A stretch of 64,000 bases of DNA from Cannabis sativa. Its lineage: Eukaryota > Streptophyta > Magnoliopsida > Rosales > Cannabaceae. The DNA lies in contig NC_083604.1 of assembly GCF_029168945.1 (NCBI RefSeq), forward strand, positions 63,752,211 to 63,816,210, written 5' to 3'. Within the stretch, counting starts at the first letter, position 1, and each line of letters begins with the position of its first letter. Positions 8,177 to 18,790 of this stretch are shown one piece after another. A program made the position numbers and the translations under genes. Below the pieces are notes generated by a model. The model had not been told where the DNA came from. It saw only the letters and a list, made by a program, of their open reading frames with translations, and ran no database searches.

Positions 8177-11100
8177 ATGAATCCTCAGTATAAATTACTA
8201 CGAGAAATTACACCATCTACTAGAGGATGGATAGCAAAAGTTACTGTTATTGAAAAACTTATCCCACGTATCTCTCGCAATGGAGTATTGTACCAACGTA
8301 TAATTCTTGCTGATATTGAGGTATATTTATTAGAACTCATAAATCTATATAAGCTATATAAATTGAATGTAAATTTTGTTTCAGCTATATAAGATTATTA
8401 ATTAATTAGCTATAAAATCTCTACAAAAAATACTTTCTGACATCATTCTCTATATTTCTGATTCATTATAAATAGAAAAATCGTATACAAGCTACTTTGT
8501 ATGGCAATGCAATCCATCATTTCGGAGATACCTTAAATGTTTCACAAGTCTACTTAATTTCCAATGCTTATATAAAGCCAGTACAAGAAGAGTTTAGAAT
8601 TGTTGATAACCAATTTTGTAACGTCCCCGCTTCAAGCCTCCATTGGGTCCTTACACCCACGGACTAATGGCTCTTATACACGAGTTCGTCACTCTGGCTG
8701 GTTCATGGATTGATGACTCACCCTACAGACCAACACGAGTGTTTCCAGCGTGCTTTGTCCTCACTCACACGCATCCTGGGAAAACTTCCCAGGAGGTCAC
8801 CCATCCTTAAATTACCCCAGGCCAAGCACGCTTAACTATGGAGTTCTTTCGAGATGGGCTACCGAAAAACAAGATGCACCTTGTTGACATAGGTAGTACC
8901 AATCAATCCATTTAAGCTCTCTTCAACTGTGTAGTCCCATACCTACACAGTCTCAGAATCATCCCACTTGACCTTCCCCAGGCGGTGTGGGATTGCACAG
9001 CTTACCCGGTGTTTCCCCTTACGGATCACGGGACTACTGACTGTCACAATCACCCCCCCCCCCTTACGGGGTCCGACGTCCTCGTCGACCACACTTCCGG
9101 CTGGGTCAAGGCTCTGATACCATTTGTAACGTCCCCGCTTCAAGCCTCCATTGGGTCCTTACACCCACGGACTAATGGCTCTTATACACGAGTTCGTCAC
9201 TCTGGCTGGTTCATGGATTGATGACTCACCCTACAGACCAACACGAGTGTTTCCAGCGTGCTTTGTCCTCACTCACACGCATCCTGGGAAAACTTCCCAG
9301 GAGGTCACCCATCCTTAAATTACCCCAGGCCAAGCACGCTTAACTATGGAGTTCTTTCGAGATGGGCTACCGAAAAACAAGATGCACCTTGTTGACATAG
9401 GTAGTACCAATCAATCCATTTAAGCTCTCTTCAACTGTGTAGTCCCATACCTACACAGTCTCAGAATCATCCCACTTGACCTTCCCCAGGCGGTGTGGGA
9501 TTGCACAGCTTACCCGGTGTTTCCCCTTACGGATCACGGGACTACTGACTGTCACAAATTTGAATGGAGCCTCAATACTTCTACATCAATTGAGGAAACT
9601 ACTGACGAAAACCAATGGAATTTTGAAGATCTCTACAACTTGTATTATCTTGATCAACTAGATGCCTACGTTGATACAAAAACTTCTGTTGGTAATATTT
9701 ATATAATTTTAATTTTTCATAATCATTATTATTGTCAAATTACTAATGATATTGTTTTCAATGTTAATTACAGATATTGTTGCAGTTGTATTAAGTGCTG
9801 ATCCAATAAAAAAAATCCACACAAAGTCTGGACCTGCAAATATTCAAGAATTTCTCCTTGTTGATCAAAGGTTTAAAACTAATATGTTTTATAGTTTTAA
9901 AAAATTACTGCATATGTTATGTTAATTTTTAACAAAATATATTTGTGCAGCTTACAACCCAAAACTTTAACTATGTGGGATGAACTAACTGAGACCGTTG
10001 GAAAAACAATATGTGAAATTCTTCCACAAAATCCTATTATAATAGGAACACGCCTGAAAGTTGTTTCACACAACGGTTAGAATTATTTCAACTAATTATT
10101 TAGTATTATTAAAAGACATCTTATAATATATTTTTTTTAACAATTCAATAGGTATATCTTTATCATCCAAACAACAAAGTTCATTTATTATTAATCTTAC
10201 AAATATTCCACAAATAAATGAGCTTCGTCAATGGTAAACTAATTCATACTTATTTTTTATAAATTATTCTTTATTACACCTATCTATAAATAATTCTTAT
10301 ATATCTGATAATTTAATCCTATAAATTAATAGGAGCATTAACAATGAAGAATACCTTGCTGCCATTATCAATGAGAAAAGACTCTTCCCAAGTCAAACTG
10401 TTCTAAGAACTCCTCAATATAATAATATCATTACTATTAATGGCATTCAAAATCTTCCACAAGAGGTACGTACAATATTTTTATTTAATTTTTAATTAAC
10501 TAATTAGTTTCTTTTCTCGGTATTTATAGTGCTTATAATTATTTTTGGCTTTACATAATATTATATACTTTATTTCAATAACTATATTATGTTTTATTAG
10601 CAAACTACTTTTTGGATAAATGCATCAATCTCCATCAAGAATTTAAGACAACCCTTCTGGTACATGACTTGCATAAAATGCCGTCAGAAAGCAGATCTTG
10701 ACAATCAAACATCATGTTTTAACTGCTACAACTGCAACGAATCATCTGTTGAGACAATTCCAAGGTTCATATTAACTCAATTAAGCACAAATCTTACTAT
10801 CATAATTTGTGATTTAAATAAATTTATTTGTATTTGAATTTATTAGGTGCCGCTTTCAAGCTCAACTAACAGACCACACAGGCTCACTAATAGCAACGTT
10901 CTTCGGCGAAAATGCAGAAAAGATGTTAAATTGTACCGCACAAGAGCTTATTCACATCCCAAGTGTAATTTGTACTACTTAAATTCATTTACTTCATTAA
11001 CGTACATTAATATTATTATCTTTCTCAATGATATTATTAATAACAGGATCAAAACATATCATCGGTTGCAAGGCTTTCTACAGTGAGTAAATTTTTTATT

Positions 11101-11217
11101 TACTTAAAAGCAAGAGCGGATGCATATAGTGGTGGGAGTCAAACCAAATACAATGTTATCTCACTGCTCGAAAGTGATAGTGAATCAAGCACTTCAAATA
11201 CTACGAATGATACTTGA
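8177..11217 (+). CDS. Helitron RPA70-like ssDNA-binding protein, spliced, split by Cassandra
   Basis: A replication protein A large-subunit-like gene of the kind carried by plant Helitrons, expected to coat single-stranded DNA during transposition. Exons read from GT-AG borders: 8177-8320, 8476-8616 continued at 9562-9691, 9774-9870, 9951-10075, 10152-10233, 10333-10465, 10601-10764, 10847-10962, 11047 to about 11081, and about 11100-11217. The first OB fold is seen in KNRIQATLYG and QVYLISNAYIKP. A zinc-ribbon-like cysteine set (CIKC, then CFNC and CNE) lies in the exon at 10601. The tail has AYSGGSQTKYNVISLLE, as in RPA70 homologues. The last intron is uncertain. Only the TRIM insertion interrupts an otherwise open frame. 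Confidence 0.78.
8617..9048 (-). repeat. Cassandra 3' LTR
   Basis: 432 bp. No difference from 9125-9556 was found when the two were read side by side. Confidence 0.9.
8766..8880 (-). promoter_or_regulatory. 5S rRNA-like segment with Pol III internal promoter (LTR copy 1)
   Basis: Read on the minus strand it gives AGTTAAGCGTGCTTGG (A-box region), then GGATGGGTGACCTCCTGGGA (C-box region), in the order and spacing of 5S rRNA. The 5' third and the central element region are diverged from 5S, so this is a promoter-bearing relic and not a working rRNA gene. Confidence 0.82.
9110..9122 (-). other. Cassandra primer-binding site (tRNA-iMet)
   Basis: TGGTATCAGAGCC on the minus strand, two bases after the end of the 5' LTR. 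It is the usual plant initiator-tRNA primer site and fixes the element's orientation. Confidence 0.88.
9125..9556 (-). repeat. Cassandra 5' LTR
   Basis: 432 bp, the transcription-start copy for the minus-strand element. It is followed on that strand by AA and the methionine-tRNA primer site. Confidence 0.9.
9274..9388 (-). promoter_or_regulatory. 5S rRNA-like segment with Pol III internal promoter (LTR copy 2)
   Basis: Same sequence as 8766-8880, displaced by 508 bp. As it lies in the 5' LTR it is the copy placed to drive element transcription, antisense to the Helitron RPA-like gene. Confidence 0.82.
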
Positions 11218-11503
11218 AGTATCTGCAAAATAATATAAATAAATATATAAATTATGTACAAATATTATAAATACTATGTAAAATATATTTAAATAATAAA
11301 CATCTTATGTAGGACACGTTATATATGTAATTAAAACGCGTAGCATTAAGTAACTAGCTTATAATTATTATTGTATAATATAATATATATTTACACTTTT
11401 TAACTTCATTTTCAAATATTAAATCTTAATTTCACATTTTATATTTTATCACAATTAATTAGGCATTAAAAATGAAGATAAAAAATTAAAATGAAAAGTT
11501 TAA

Positions 11504-11533
11504 CACGTGCAATTGCACGTGGAAACTCACTAG
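11504..11533 (+). other. Helitron 3' terminus: hairpin plus CTAG
   Basis: CACGTGCAATTGCACGTG is a perfect 18-bp palindrome, followed by GAAACTCA and CTAG, then host T (11534). This is the standard termination signal of plant Helitrons. Confidence 0.85.
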
Positions 11534-11602
11534 TATATATATATATCGTTATTGATAATGTTAAAAATATTATTTATAAGAAGATGAGGTTTGGTGTGGG
11601 AC

Positions 11603-11635
<33 letters not shown>

Positions 11636-12122
11636 ATATATATTTGCTCATATATTTGAACTAAAACCTTTTTAAATTATGGTAACTGAAGTTTTGTTTC
11701 TTTTAGGTACTCTATTATAAAAATCTGTATTACATATATTATTTATTTTTGACTATGAGGAGGTGGATTTCTTTATTGGGAAACATATAGTGTGACAAAT
11801 TATTGTTCATATATTAAATAATTATTTTTGATTAATGGGATTCTTATATATAACTGTGTATATTGAATTTTTTATTCAAATAATTATTTTTTTATTTTTC
11901 CGTGATTATTTATTGTTCATATATCTAGAAGCCTCTTTGATTAAAGTTAAGATTATAAGATTAATTAATTTATGATTTCTTTCTATACACATAATAATAA
12001 TCTCACCTAATAACTAATAATATTTTTTCTTTAATTTTTAATTGTATTGCTTTCAAATAACATTAAAAAAAACTAGCATAAAATTTAATATATGTGTCTC
12101 GCACGTAGTATTTTTGCTAGTA
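11534..12122. other. AT-rich spacer with (TA)n; possible second Helitron-like end
   Basis: No gene is seen. A near-perfect (TA)n tract runs 11603-11643. At 12092-12119 a short imperfect stem (ATGTG/CACGT) is followed by AGTATTTTTG and CTAG then T, which resembles a degenerate Helitron 3' end. A TC-start candidate is at 11982 but it is preceded by T, not by the A expected at a Helitron insertion site, so this remains weak. Confidence 0.3.
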
Positions 12123-12405
12123 TTAATAAAGGTTAATTAGAAAACGAAAAACTTTACAAATCTTCCCTTCCTTGTCCTTAATCGCCCAAATATTATTTCG
12201 CCTCTTTCTGATAACTGCTGCCGCATGAAAGTATCGTGTGTTTCTATCCCCCAACGAAAGCCATGTTTCTCTTGATTTTTGCCGCCACATACTCTCTTTC
12301 TTGGCCCAAGAAATTAATAGCTGAGATTGAATTCTGCACTCTTCTTCTTTTAAAGCTGCTGTGATAGATTGGCTTTGAATCCATTCTAATCTCTTCTCCA
12401 AGTTT
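12123..12405 (-). pseudogene. LINE 2 ORF2 fragment between endonuclease and RT
   Basis: Encodes LEKRLEWIQSQ through KKESMWRQKSRETWLSLGDRN and RYFHA, the well-conserved linker between endonuclease and RT of plant LINEs (compare QRSKQLWLQAGDQNTKYFHA in LINE 1). It ends abruptly near 12123 before the RT begins. Confidence 0.8.
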
Positions 12406-13649
12406 TGTTGGAATTTATTTTACCAGGATCTTAGATCTACTCACAAGTATGTTTATTAACACCCTAAATATGAACTTTCTAAAACGATGAAATAAACACA
12501 TATAAAGTTTAGGAAACCTTACATTGGGTGCAGCGGAATAATATGACTCCTTCCGTTCAGATATCTAGCCCTTGATTCCTTTCTGTAGCAGAGCATTATC
12601 AATATCTGAACCTGGATCTCTTTCTACGAATCTTTGATCTTTGAAACCTCCTTCTTCTTTGAAAGTCTTTCTTCACGATCTTCCTCACTATGATTGAGGT
12701 ATCACTTGCTGTGTGTGGGCACTACTCATACACTAAGAATTTCGAAATCTCAATGAGGAAGAGAGAGAGAGTGGATTCGGCCAAAGATAGGGAGAGAGAG
12801 AGAGGCTCAGTTTTTTCTGAATCAGAAGTGTAAGAAGAAAAGTGTAGAAATTTAGTGTAAATTTCCTGAAGCCTTCACTATCTATTTATAGCATTCCACT
12901 AGGGTTAGGTTTGAATTATTTGGCATTAAAATAATGAAAATATCAGTTTAAATTTCCTACAAAAGTGGCTGGCCCTATACTAGTGGATTTGGGCCTCACT
13001 TTTTGCAATTTTGCAGTTTTACCTTTTCTGCATCTGATTTTCTCAAAAACACCAATTTTCTAATTCAACCATTTAAATGCCAATTCTAACTATTTAATAA
13101 CTATAAATAATTATTAAATAATATTGTCATTTATCATATTTATTAATTGAACCATACAAAGTATCATAATTAACAAATATGCCCCTAAAACTCTTTCTTT
13201 ACAATTTCGCCCTTACTTAGTGAAAAAATCACAAATAGACATAGTCTAATTTGAGAATTATAATTGATTAATCAAAACCAATTACGTGAGTCTTACAGGC
13301 AATATTATCTCAACTAGTGCGGGGACCATGGGTCTATATAACCGAGCTTCCAATAAGTAGATCAAGAATTTAGCACTAAAATTCACTAACTTATTAATTC
13401 TTCGTTGAATCCACGCATAGAACTTAGAATTGCACTCTCAGGGCCCGTTTGGTTGATGGTAATGGACCAGAAAGGAATGGAATGGAATACTAATGGGCCT
13501 TATTATTTTGTTTGGTTGAAAAATAATAATTTTGGAAAAGAATTCCATAGTAATGGTATTCTCCCAAACTAATGGAATTGCTATTCCATTTTTTATTTGG
13601 TGGAATTATAATTCCATTCCAATCTCTCTTCTACTCTAGCCATGGGCCA

Positions 13650-13784
13650 AGCCCAACAAACCCTAACCCTAGCTGAAGATTAACCTGCCATTGATACCAC
13701 TGTGACCGTCTCCTTCTTCTTTGATCAGACTCACGCCGCTGCAAGTGCCGGGATCCTTGCTAGTCTGGTAGTGTTGCCAGAGGT

Positions 13785-13879
<95 letters not shown>

Positions 13880-15587
13880 CTTTGGTTTGGTGGTACCGCC
13901 ATTGTTTTATGTCGTAATCTAGTTTTGACTAGTCTAGTAAATTCGAATCTAGTAATTGTCCGTACGGTTCCAGTGGCAACTGTGAGTTGAGAATAGGAGA
14001 GATCTAGAGGTGATGAGGTGACATGGACCCCAAAAAATGTAGCTGTGTTACGAAATGTGAGCTTCATTGCTCTGCATTTAAATACATAAACAACAACAAA
14101 TTAATATATATTATAGGAATTCTCTTATTAATTTTTACACTGGAATTTTACTCAAGACATGTATGGATACTGATCCAACAATAAAAAGTTATTTAGACAT
14201 AGCAGAGAGAGCATTTGAGAAAAAGGGTAGAATCATAGTGATGATTATAATGAATTCAGAACTTTATTTAGTGGCTATAGGACTTATGATTTTAGAAAGT
14301 GACAACTTAAGGAAACTTTTTCCAAAATTTATGATAAAGATTGTGTATAGTGTATTGTGTCATATTATACCTAAACTAAAATGTAGTCTAGTTATTTGTT
14401 GAAATGTTTATTACATATGAAGCTCTCTTGTATAATGTTAATCATGTAAACTATGATGATAATGATGATGGTGATGATTCTTGGCTCTGTTTGAAATTAT
14501 GATCTGCACAATCTCATTTGGGATTACTCTTGTGTTTTACTGAACTAGTCTGGTTAAACTAAGATTTATGTTTCTAGATTTACCATATTGTATTGAGAGA
14601 TTTTTGTGTAAATTAAACTAAGAGACTCTTTATTTTCCATAACAAAAGATAAGAAAGAATTGTACTAATTCTATAGTGGGATTGCTTTGACATACATTAT
14701 TATTATGGTTATTTTGTGAAAAAGAGATTTATCTGTTACTATTTTGTATGTAAAAAGTTGTAAGTTATGTCCTTGGATTGGAGTATTGGACAATGGACTC
14801 CCTGCTGATTATGGACGTCTCCTCACCCCATTTTTAGTTACATGAGAAATATAAAAAAAAATTGGCATCATTTTAGCACAGGAATAGGCTCAATAATTTG
14901 GAGTAACAAACACAATACTGGATTATATATTATTAATCAGATTGTGAAAAAAAAATTTGGTTTTGGATTAATAGTTCATAAATGGTTGGTTTGATCTTCC
15001 ATGTGATTAGAATATTTGGTATTATTTTTATGTATATATATATGTATATATAACATTCCCTGATATTATTGAGGCTCTTATCATGGACATGTAAATGGTG
15101 ATCAAGACATTGAGATTGCCTAGCCACTTCTATTTGGTACAAATGTTCATTAAAAGTGATAATATAAAAAAGGATAATTTGACTTGAATGATAATTTGAT
15201 GTTAGATTTGCCTAAGAAGATGAACACCAACAAAGTAATGTCATGTATGCTTTAAGGATATATGGTAAATACTGAGAATTTAGATTTGAGTCATAATATA
15301 GTTGCTTAACTTTGAAAGTGCAAAATGCACAACTTTTTATATATTATATATATTTATATGTACCTAAAAAAGTTTATTTATTAAAAACATGTAATTGTTG
15401 TTGGTTTCACAATTCAGATTTTCATATAGAATTTGGTACTCTCTGACTTTGGTACTAAAAGGGCATTTCTAGTTTGTTGTATGTGTGTATATTTTTTTTT
15501 TTTTTTTGTGCTATGATGAAGAATTATTCAGTGGATTGTATGAATAATGGTAAGTTTCTTTTGCTCAATTATTGTCATTGTAGGATA
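13650..15587. other. Harbinger 5' non-coding region
   Basis: Before the microsatellite, a GC-richer stretch (13650-13785) reads FFFDQTHAAASAGILASLVVLPE and ends at a GT donor; it could be a leader exon or a captured host exon, and I do not recognise it. The rest is AT-rich. A short leader intron seems to lie at about 15550-15583 (GTAAGT...GTAG), just before the transposase ATG. Confidence 0.4.
13789..13874. repeat. (CT)43 microsatellite
   Basis: 86 bp of uninterrupted CT directly after a GAG|GTAATT splice-donor-like site inside the Harbinger 5' region. Long Ser-Leu or Arg-Glu reading frames over it are artefacts. Confidence 0.95.
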
Positions 15588-17006
15588 ATGGCTCGCTTAA
15601 CTGTAAGTGAAAGACAAATTTTGAGAAAGAAGAAGATCATAACTCTTTATATGTATTGGATGAATGTGTTGCATGTAGTGCAATGGTTTTTTAAATTATG
15701 GGAAAAAATTATTGAACATAGTATTGAATCAAGCTCTTTGGGAAGACAATTATACATACTTGATATTTTTGTCAATAGGCAAATTGTGCACCAAATAGCT
15801 TATGAGAGTGATGTCATTTGTTTTGATCAACTTAGGATGAATAGGAAAGCATTTAGCACTTTATGCATAATGCTTGAAACTAGGGGTGGGTTAAAAGCAT
15901 CTAAATATTTACAAGTAGATGAACAAGTGGCTATGTTTTTACATGTAATTGCTCATCATGTGAAAAATAGAGTCGTTAGATTTCGATTTATGAGATCGGG
16001 TGAGACAATTAGCAAATATTTTCATAATGTGTTACATTCAATCATTCGGCTACATGGAGAGTTATTGAAAAGACCTGAACCTGTTCTTGAAAATTCAACA
16101 GATGAGAGGTGGAAATGGTTTAAGGTATAATATATATTTCTTGAATTTCTTGAATTAAAATGATTTAGGTGGAAATGGTTTGTTTGTTTGAAATACTAAT
16201 AAAAAAAACTTTGTTTATGATATGGTAGAATTCCTTAGGAGCACTAGATGGAACTCATATTAGAGTGAGAGTACCTATGAATGATAAACCAAAATATCGT
16301 ACTCGAAAAGGTGAAATAGCTACAAATGTCTTAGGTGTATGCTCCCAAGACTTGCAATTCATATATGTGTTACCTGGTTGGGAAGGCTCTGCAGCAGATG
16401 GTAGAGTTTTACGTGATGCCATACGTAGAACAAATGGTTTGTGTGTTCCAAATGGTAAGCTTAGTGTTTTAGATTGTACATTTTTTATTTTTGATTAGTA
16501 GCTCATTTAGGAGACAACTTAATCCCCATCTTTATTTTATTTTAGGTTATTATTACCTTGTAGATGCTGCATATACTAATTGTAAGGGATTTCTTGCTCC
16601 ATATCGAGGCCAACGTTATCACCTCAACCAATGGGAAGATGGAAATCCTCCTAGAAATTCACAAGAATTTTTTAATATGAAGCATTCATCTGCTAGGAAT
16701 GTCATTGAGAGATGTTTTGGTGCAATTAAGAGTCAATGGGCAATTCTTAGGAGTCTGTCATTCTATCCAATAAAGACTCAAAATTGAATCATTTTGGCAT
16801 GTTGTTTGCTTCACAATTTTATTAGAAGAGAAATGCCTACTGATAATACTTATATGCATTCAGAGAATGAGATTAACAGTGGAGACGAAGAAGATGTTGA
16901 TGGATCCATAAGAAGTATTGAAGCTTCTAAAGAGTGGACAACGTTTAGAAATAATTTAGCACATGAGATGTATAGTGAATGGAGGGAACGTAGGAGAGCA
17001 AGCTAG
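15588..17006 (+). pseudogene. PIF/Harbinger transposase (DDE_Tnp_4 type), one nonsense mutation
   Basis: Catalyses cut-and-paste transposition. Start ATG at 15588 (MARLTVSERQ). Exons 15588-16124, 16229-16454 and 16546 on, with GT-AG borders. Catalytic triad visible: D in GALDGTHIRV, D in YYLVDAAYTN and E in NVIERCFGAIK, all characteristic of the PIF/Harbinger DDE_4 fold. A TGA at 16785-16787 follows KTQN, where the family has arginine, so it is probably CGA changed to TGA. The frame then continues through ILACCLLHNFIRREMP to the normal end at 17006. The lost C terminus follows the last catalytic residue, but the truncated protein is likely inactive. Confidence 0.88.
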
Positions 17007-17257
17007 TTTTTTTTCTTAGATTAAATGCACAATGATTATCTAGGTTTTTATATTTGTTTTCACTTGGCTATGCCAAGTTATTTGACTGGTTGTGTAATTG
17101 ACAACATTGAAATTTATCTTTGAATTTATGTTTTGTTATTGGTGTGTATATCAATTCAGTTTTGTTTATTTACTGTTGAATGTCTTTATTTTTCACTCAA
17201 GTTCAACATTTCAATTCTAGTTTTTAGTTTTACATTATTTTGATTCCTTATTTCAGC

Positions 17258-18362
17258 ATGGAGACTTCAAAAGGAAGAGGTCCAGGACAAAATAAAAGAT
17301 TCTGGAGTGAAGATGAAGACAAACACTTGATTGAATCACTTATGGAGCTAAATATTGAAGGGAAGTTTAAAGCTGAAGGAAACTTCAAGCCAGGTCATCT
17401 TAGAGCTATTGAGATGAAACTAAAAGAGCGAATGCCTGGATGTGACATACAAGCTAAGCCACACATTGAGTCTAGAATGAAAACTTTGAAGACTCATTTT
17501 CAAATAGTACATGAAATGTTGACTGGACCTTTTTGTAGCGGGTTTGGATGGGACAGTATTAGAAAAACTGTAACTGCGGAAAAACCAGTGTGGGAAGCAT
17601 ATTTGCAGGTATTTATGTTTATATATGCTATATTATAATATAACTAGTGCTTTAAAAATGTTAAACTTTTTAACTTGGCATAATGTTTGGAACTTCTTAT
17701 AGAATACTTTGCTATGTATACTTTAGAGATATGTGAAGTAAAAGATAGGTTATGCGGTGTGATTTATTGGTTTTTATTTTGTATACATGCAGAGTCATAA
17801 GGAAGCAGCTCCATTCAAGATCAAGTCATTCCCTTGGTATGACGACTTGTGTGCAGTTTTTGGCAAAGATCGTGCAACTGGAAAACATGCAGAGACTGTA
17901 ACAGATGTTGTTGAAGAACTTGAAGCTGAAAAGGAAAACACTACACTTGGAGAAGATGATTTTAGCAATGCTAATAATGTGGATGAAGTGGAATCTATGT
18001 CTGTTTCAGATGCAACAAGAGGTGCTCAATCTCACACTCAATCAGATGGGTCTTCAAAGAAGAAAAGGAAAGCTGCAAATCATGAAGAACTTTCAAATGC
18101 ACTTACTCAATCAGCTTCTATTCTCGCAGAGGTAATTGAAAAAGCTTCAATTCGTTTGAGTAAAGCTATTGGTGAAGACTTGAATGAAAAGCCTATGCAG
18201 CTCGGGAAAGAGTTAGAAAGGACCACTACACTTACTACAACTTAACGTCATAAGGTAGCTCGCATGATTATGCAAGATAATGCTCTGGTTTCTTACTTTT
18301 TCAGTGTCCCAGATGATGAGAAGGATGAATGGGCGAGACTTCTGATTGATGGCTCTCTTTAG
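17258..18362 (+). pseudogene. Harbinger Myb/SANT-like protein (Myb_DNA-bind_3 type), C-terminal nonsense
   Basis: Partner protein of PIF/Harbinger transposases, which helps bind the transposon ends and enter the nucleus. Exon 1 is 17258-17608 (METSKGRGPGQ, then a trihelix-like domain with FWSEDEDKHLIESLMELN and SRMKTLKTHF). Exon 2 starts at 17793 (SHKEAAPFKIKSFPWYDDL) and includes an acidic stretch and the basic SKKKRKA, a likely nuclear signal. The frame meets TAA at 18243-18245 but continues in phase for another 38 codons (RHKVARMIMQDNALVSYFFS...) to TAG at 18360. So the TAA looks like an acquired stop, and 267 residues remain. Confidence 0.82.
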
Positions 18363-18589
18363 TACACAGCTCGGGAAAGAGTTAGAAAGATCATGGTTAT
18401 TCACTTTGGTCTAAAATAATTTGCAGGACAATATATATTGCCTTTGACATTCAGTAGTATACAAATTATAATCTTTTGGATCTGGTGTAATGTGTTATGC
18501 TCATAATTTTGCACACAATTATTTTGAGCATAAATATGGGTATTGGACATGAATACTTATACTTTTGAACAAGTTTTTATGTGATTATA

Positions 18590-18790
18590 TAGTTTTTTTA
18601 AAAAAAATATATGTTAGGTTTTTTTTTAAAGAAGTAATATTTTATAGTAAATTCAATAAATATAAATTTATATATGTCAAATTTTTTAAATAAATATTAA
18701 TTTTTTTTAATACATATTAGTTTTTTTTAAAAAAATATAAATCAATTTTTTTTTAAAAAAAAAAAAAATATATATAAGTTGAATATATTT
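18590..18790. repeat. AT-rich homopolymer tract in Harbinger 3' region
   Basis: Runs of A and T with repeated TTTTTTTAA motifs and no gene. It precedes the ATTCC-rich right subterminal region (about 18850-19000). Confidence 0.6.

Larger units (their letters stand above)
8617..9556 (-). mobile_element. Cassandra-like TRIM retrotransposon with 5S rRNA in its LTRs
   Basis: A 940-bp non-coding LTR element on the minus strand, flanked by AATTT at 8612-8616 and 9557-9561. It has two 432-bp LTRs (8617-9048, 9125-9556) and only 76 bp between them. On the minus strand the LTR starts TGTGACAG and ends GTTACA. Two bases inside the 5' LTR is a primer site TGGTATCAGAGCC (9122-9110), complementary to initiator methionine tRNA. 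A purine tract of 11 G precedes the 3' LTR (9053-9063). Each LTR contains a stretch resembling the 3' two thirds of plant 5S rRNA in sense orientation, the hallmark of Cassandra. It must be mobilised in trans. Confidence 0.9.
1..11533 (+). mobile_element. Helitron, autonomous type, 3' part (5' end outside window)
   Basis: A rolling-circle DNA transposon read on the + strand. Seen in order: the C-terminal part of the Rep domain, a PIF1-type helicase, a spliced RPA-like gene, then a 3' terminus with an 18-bp palindrome (11504-11521) followed 8 bases later by CTAG (11530-11533) and a host T. Plant Helitrons of known type have exactly this gene content and end in CTRR with a hairpin just upstream. 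The element is interrupted twice, by a LINE at 969-6501 and by a Cassandra-like TRIM at 8617-9556. Without these two insertions both genes would read through, so the Helitron was probably intact when they arrived. The 5' TC end lies before base 1. Confidence 0.88.

Noticed and set aside
8766..8880. Functional 5S rRNA gene
   Set aside because: It lies in an LTR pair, its 5' third is diverged, and no tandem 5S array with T-run terminators is present.
8943..9221. Short frames inside the Cassandra LTRs as genes
   Set aside because: The element is non-coding, and frames repeat identically in both LTRs with no family match.
13655..13675. Interstitial telomere repeat (CCCTAACCCTA)
   Set aside because: Only about two units; chance or local sequence.
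13669..14067. Long Arg-Glu or Ser-Leu reading frames
   Set aside because: They are translations of the (CT)43 microsatellite with no conserved flank.
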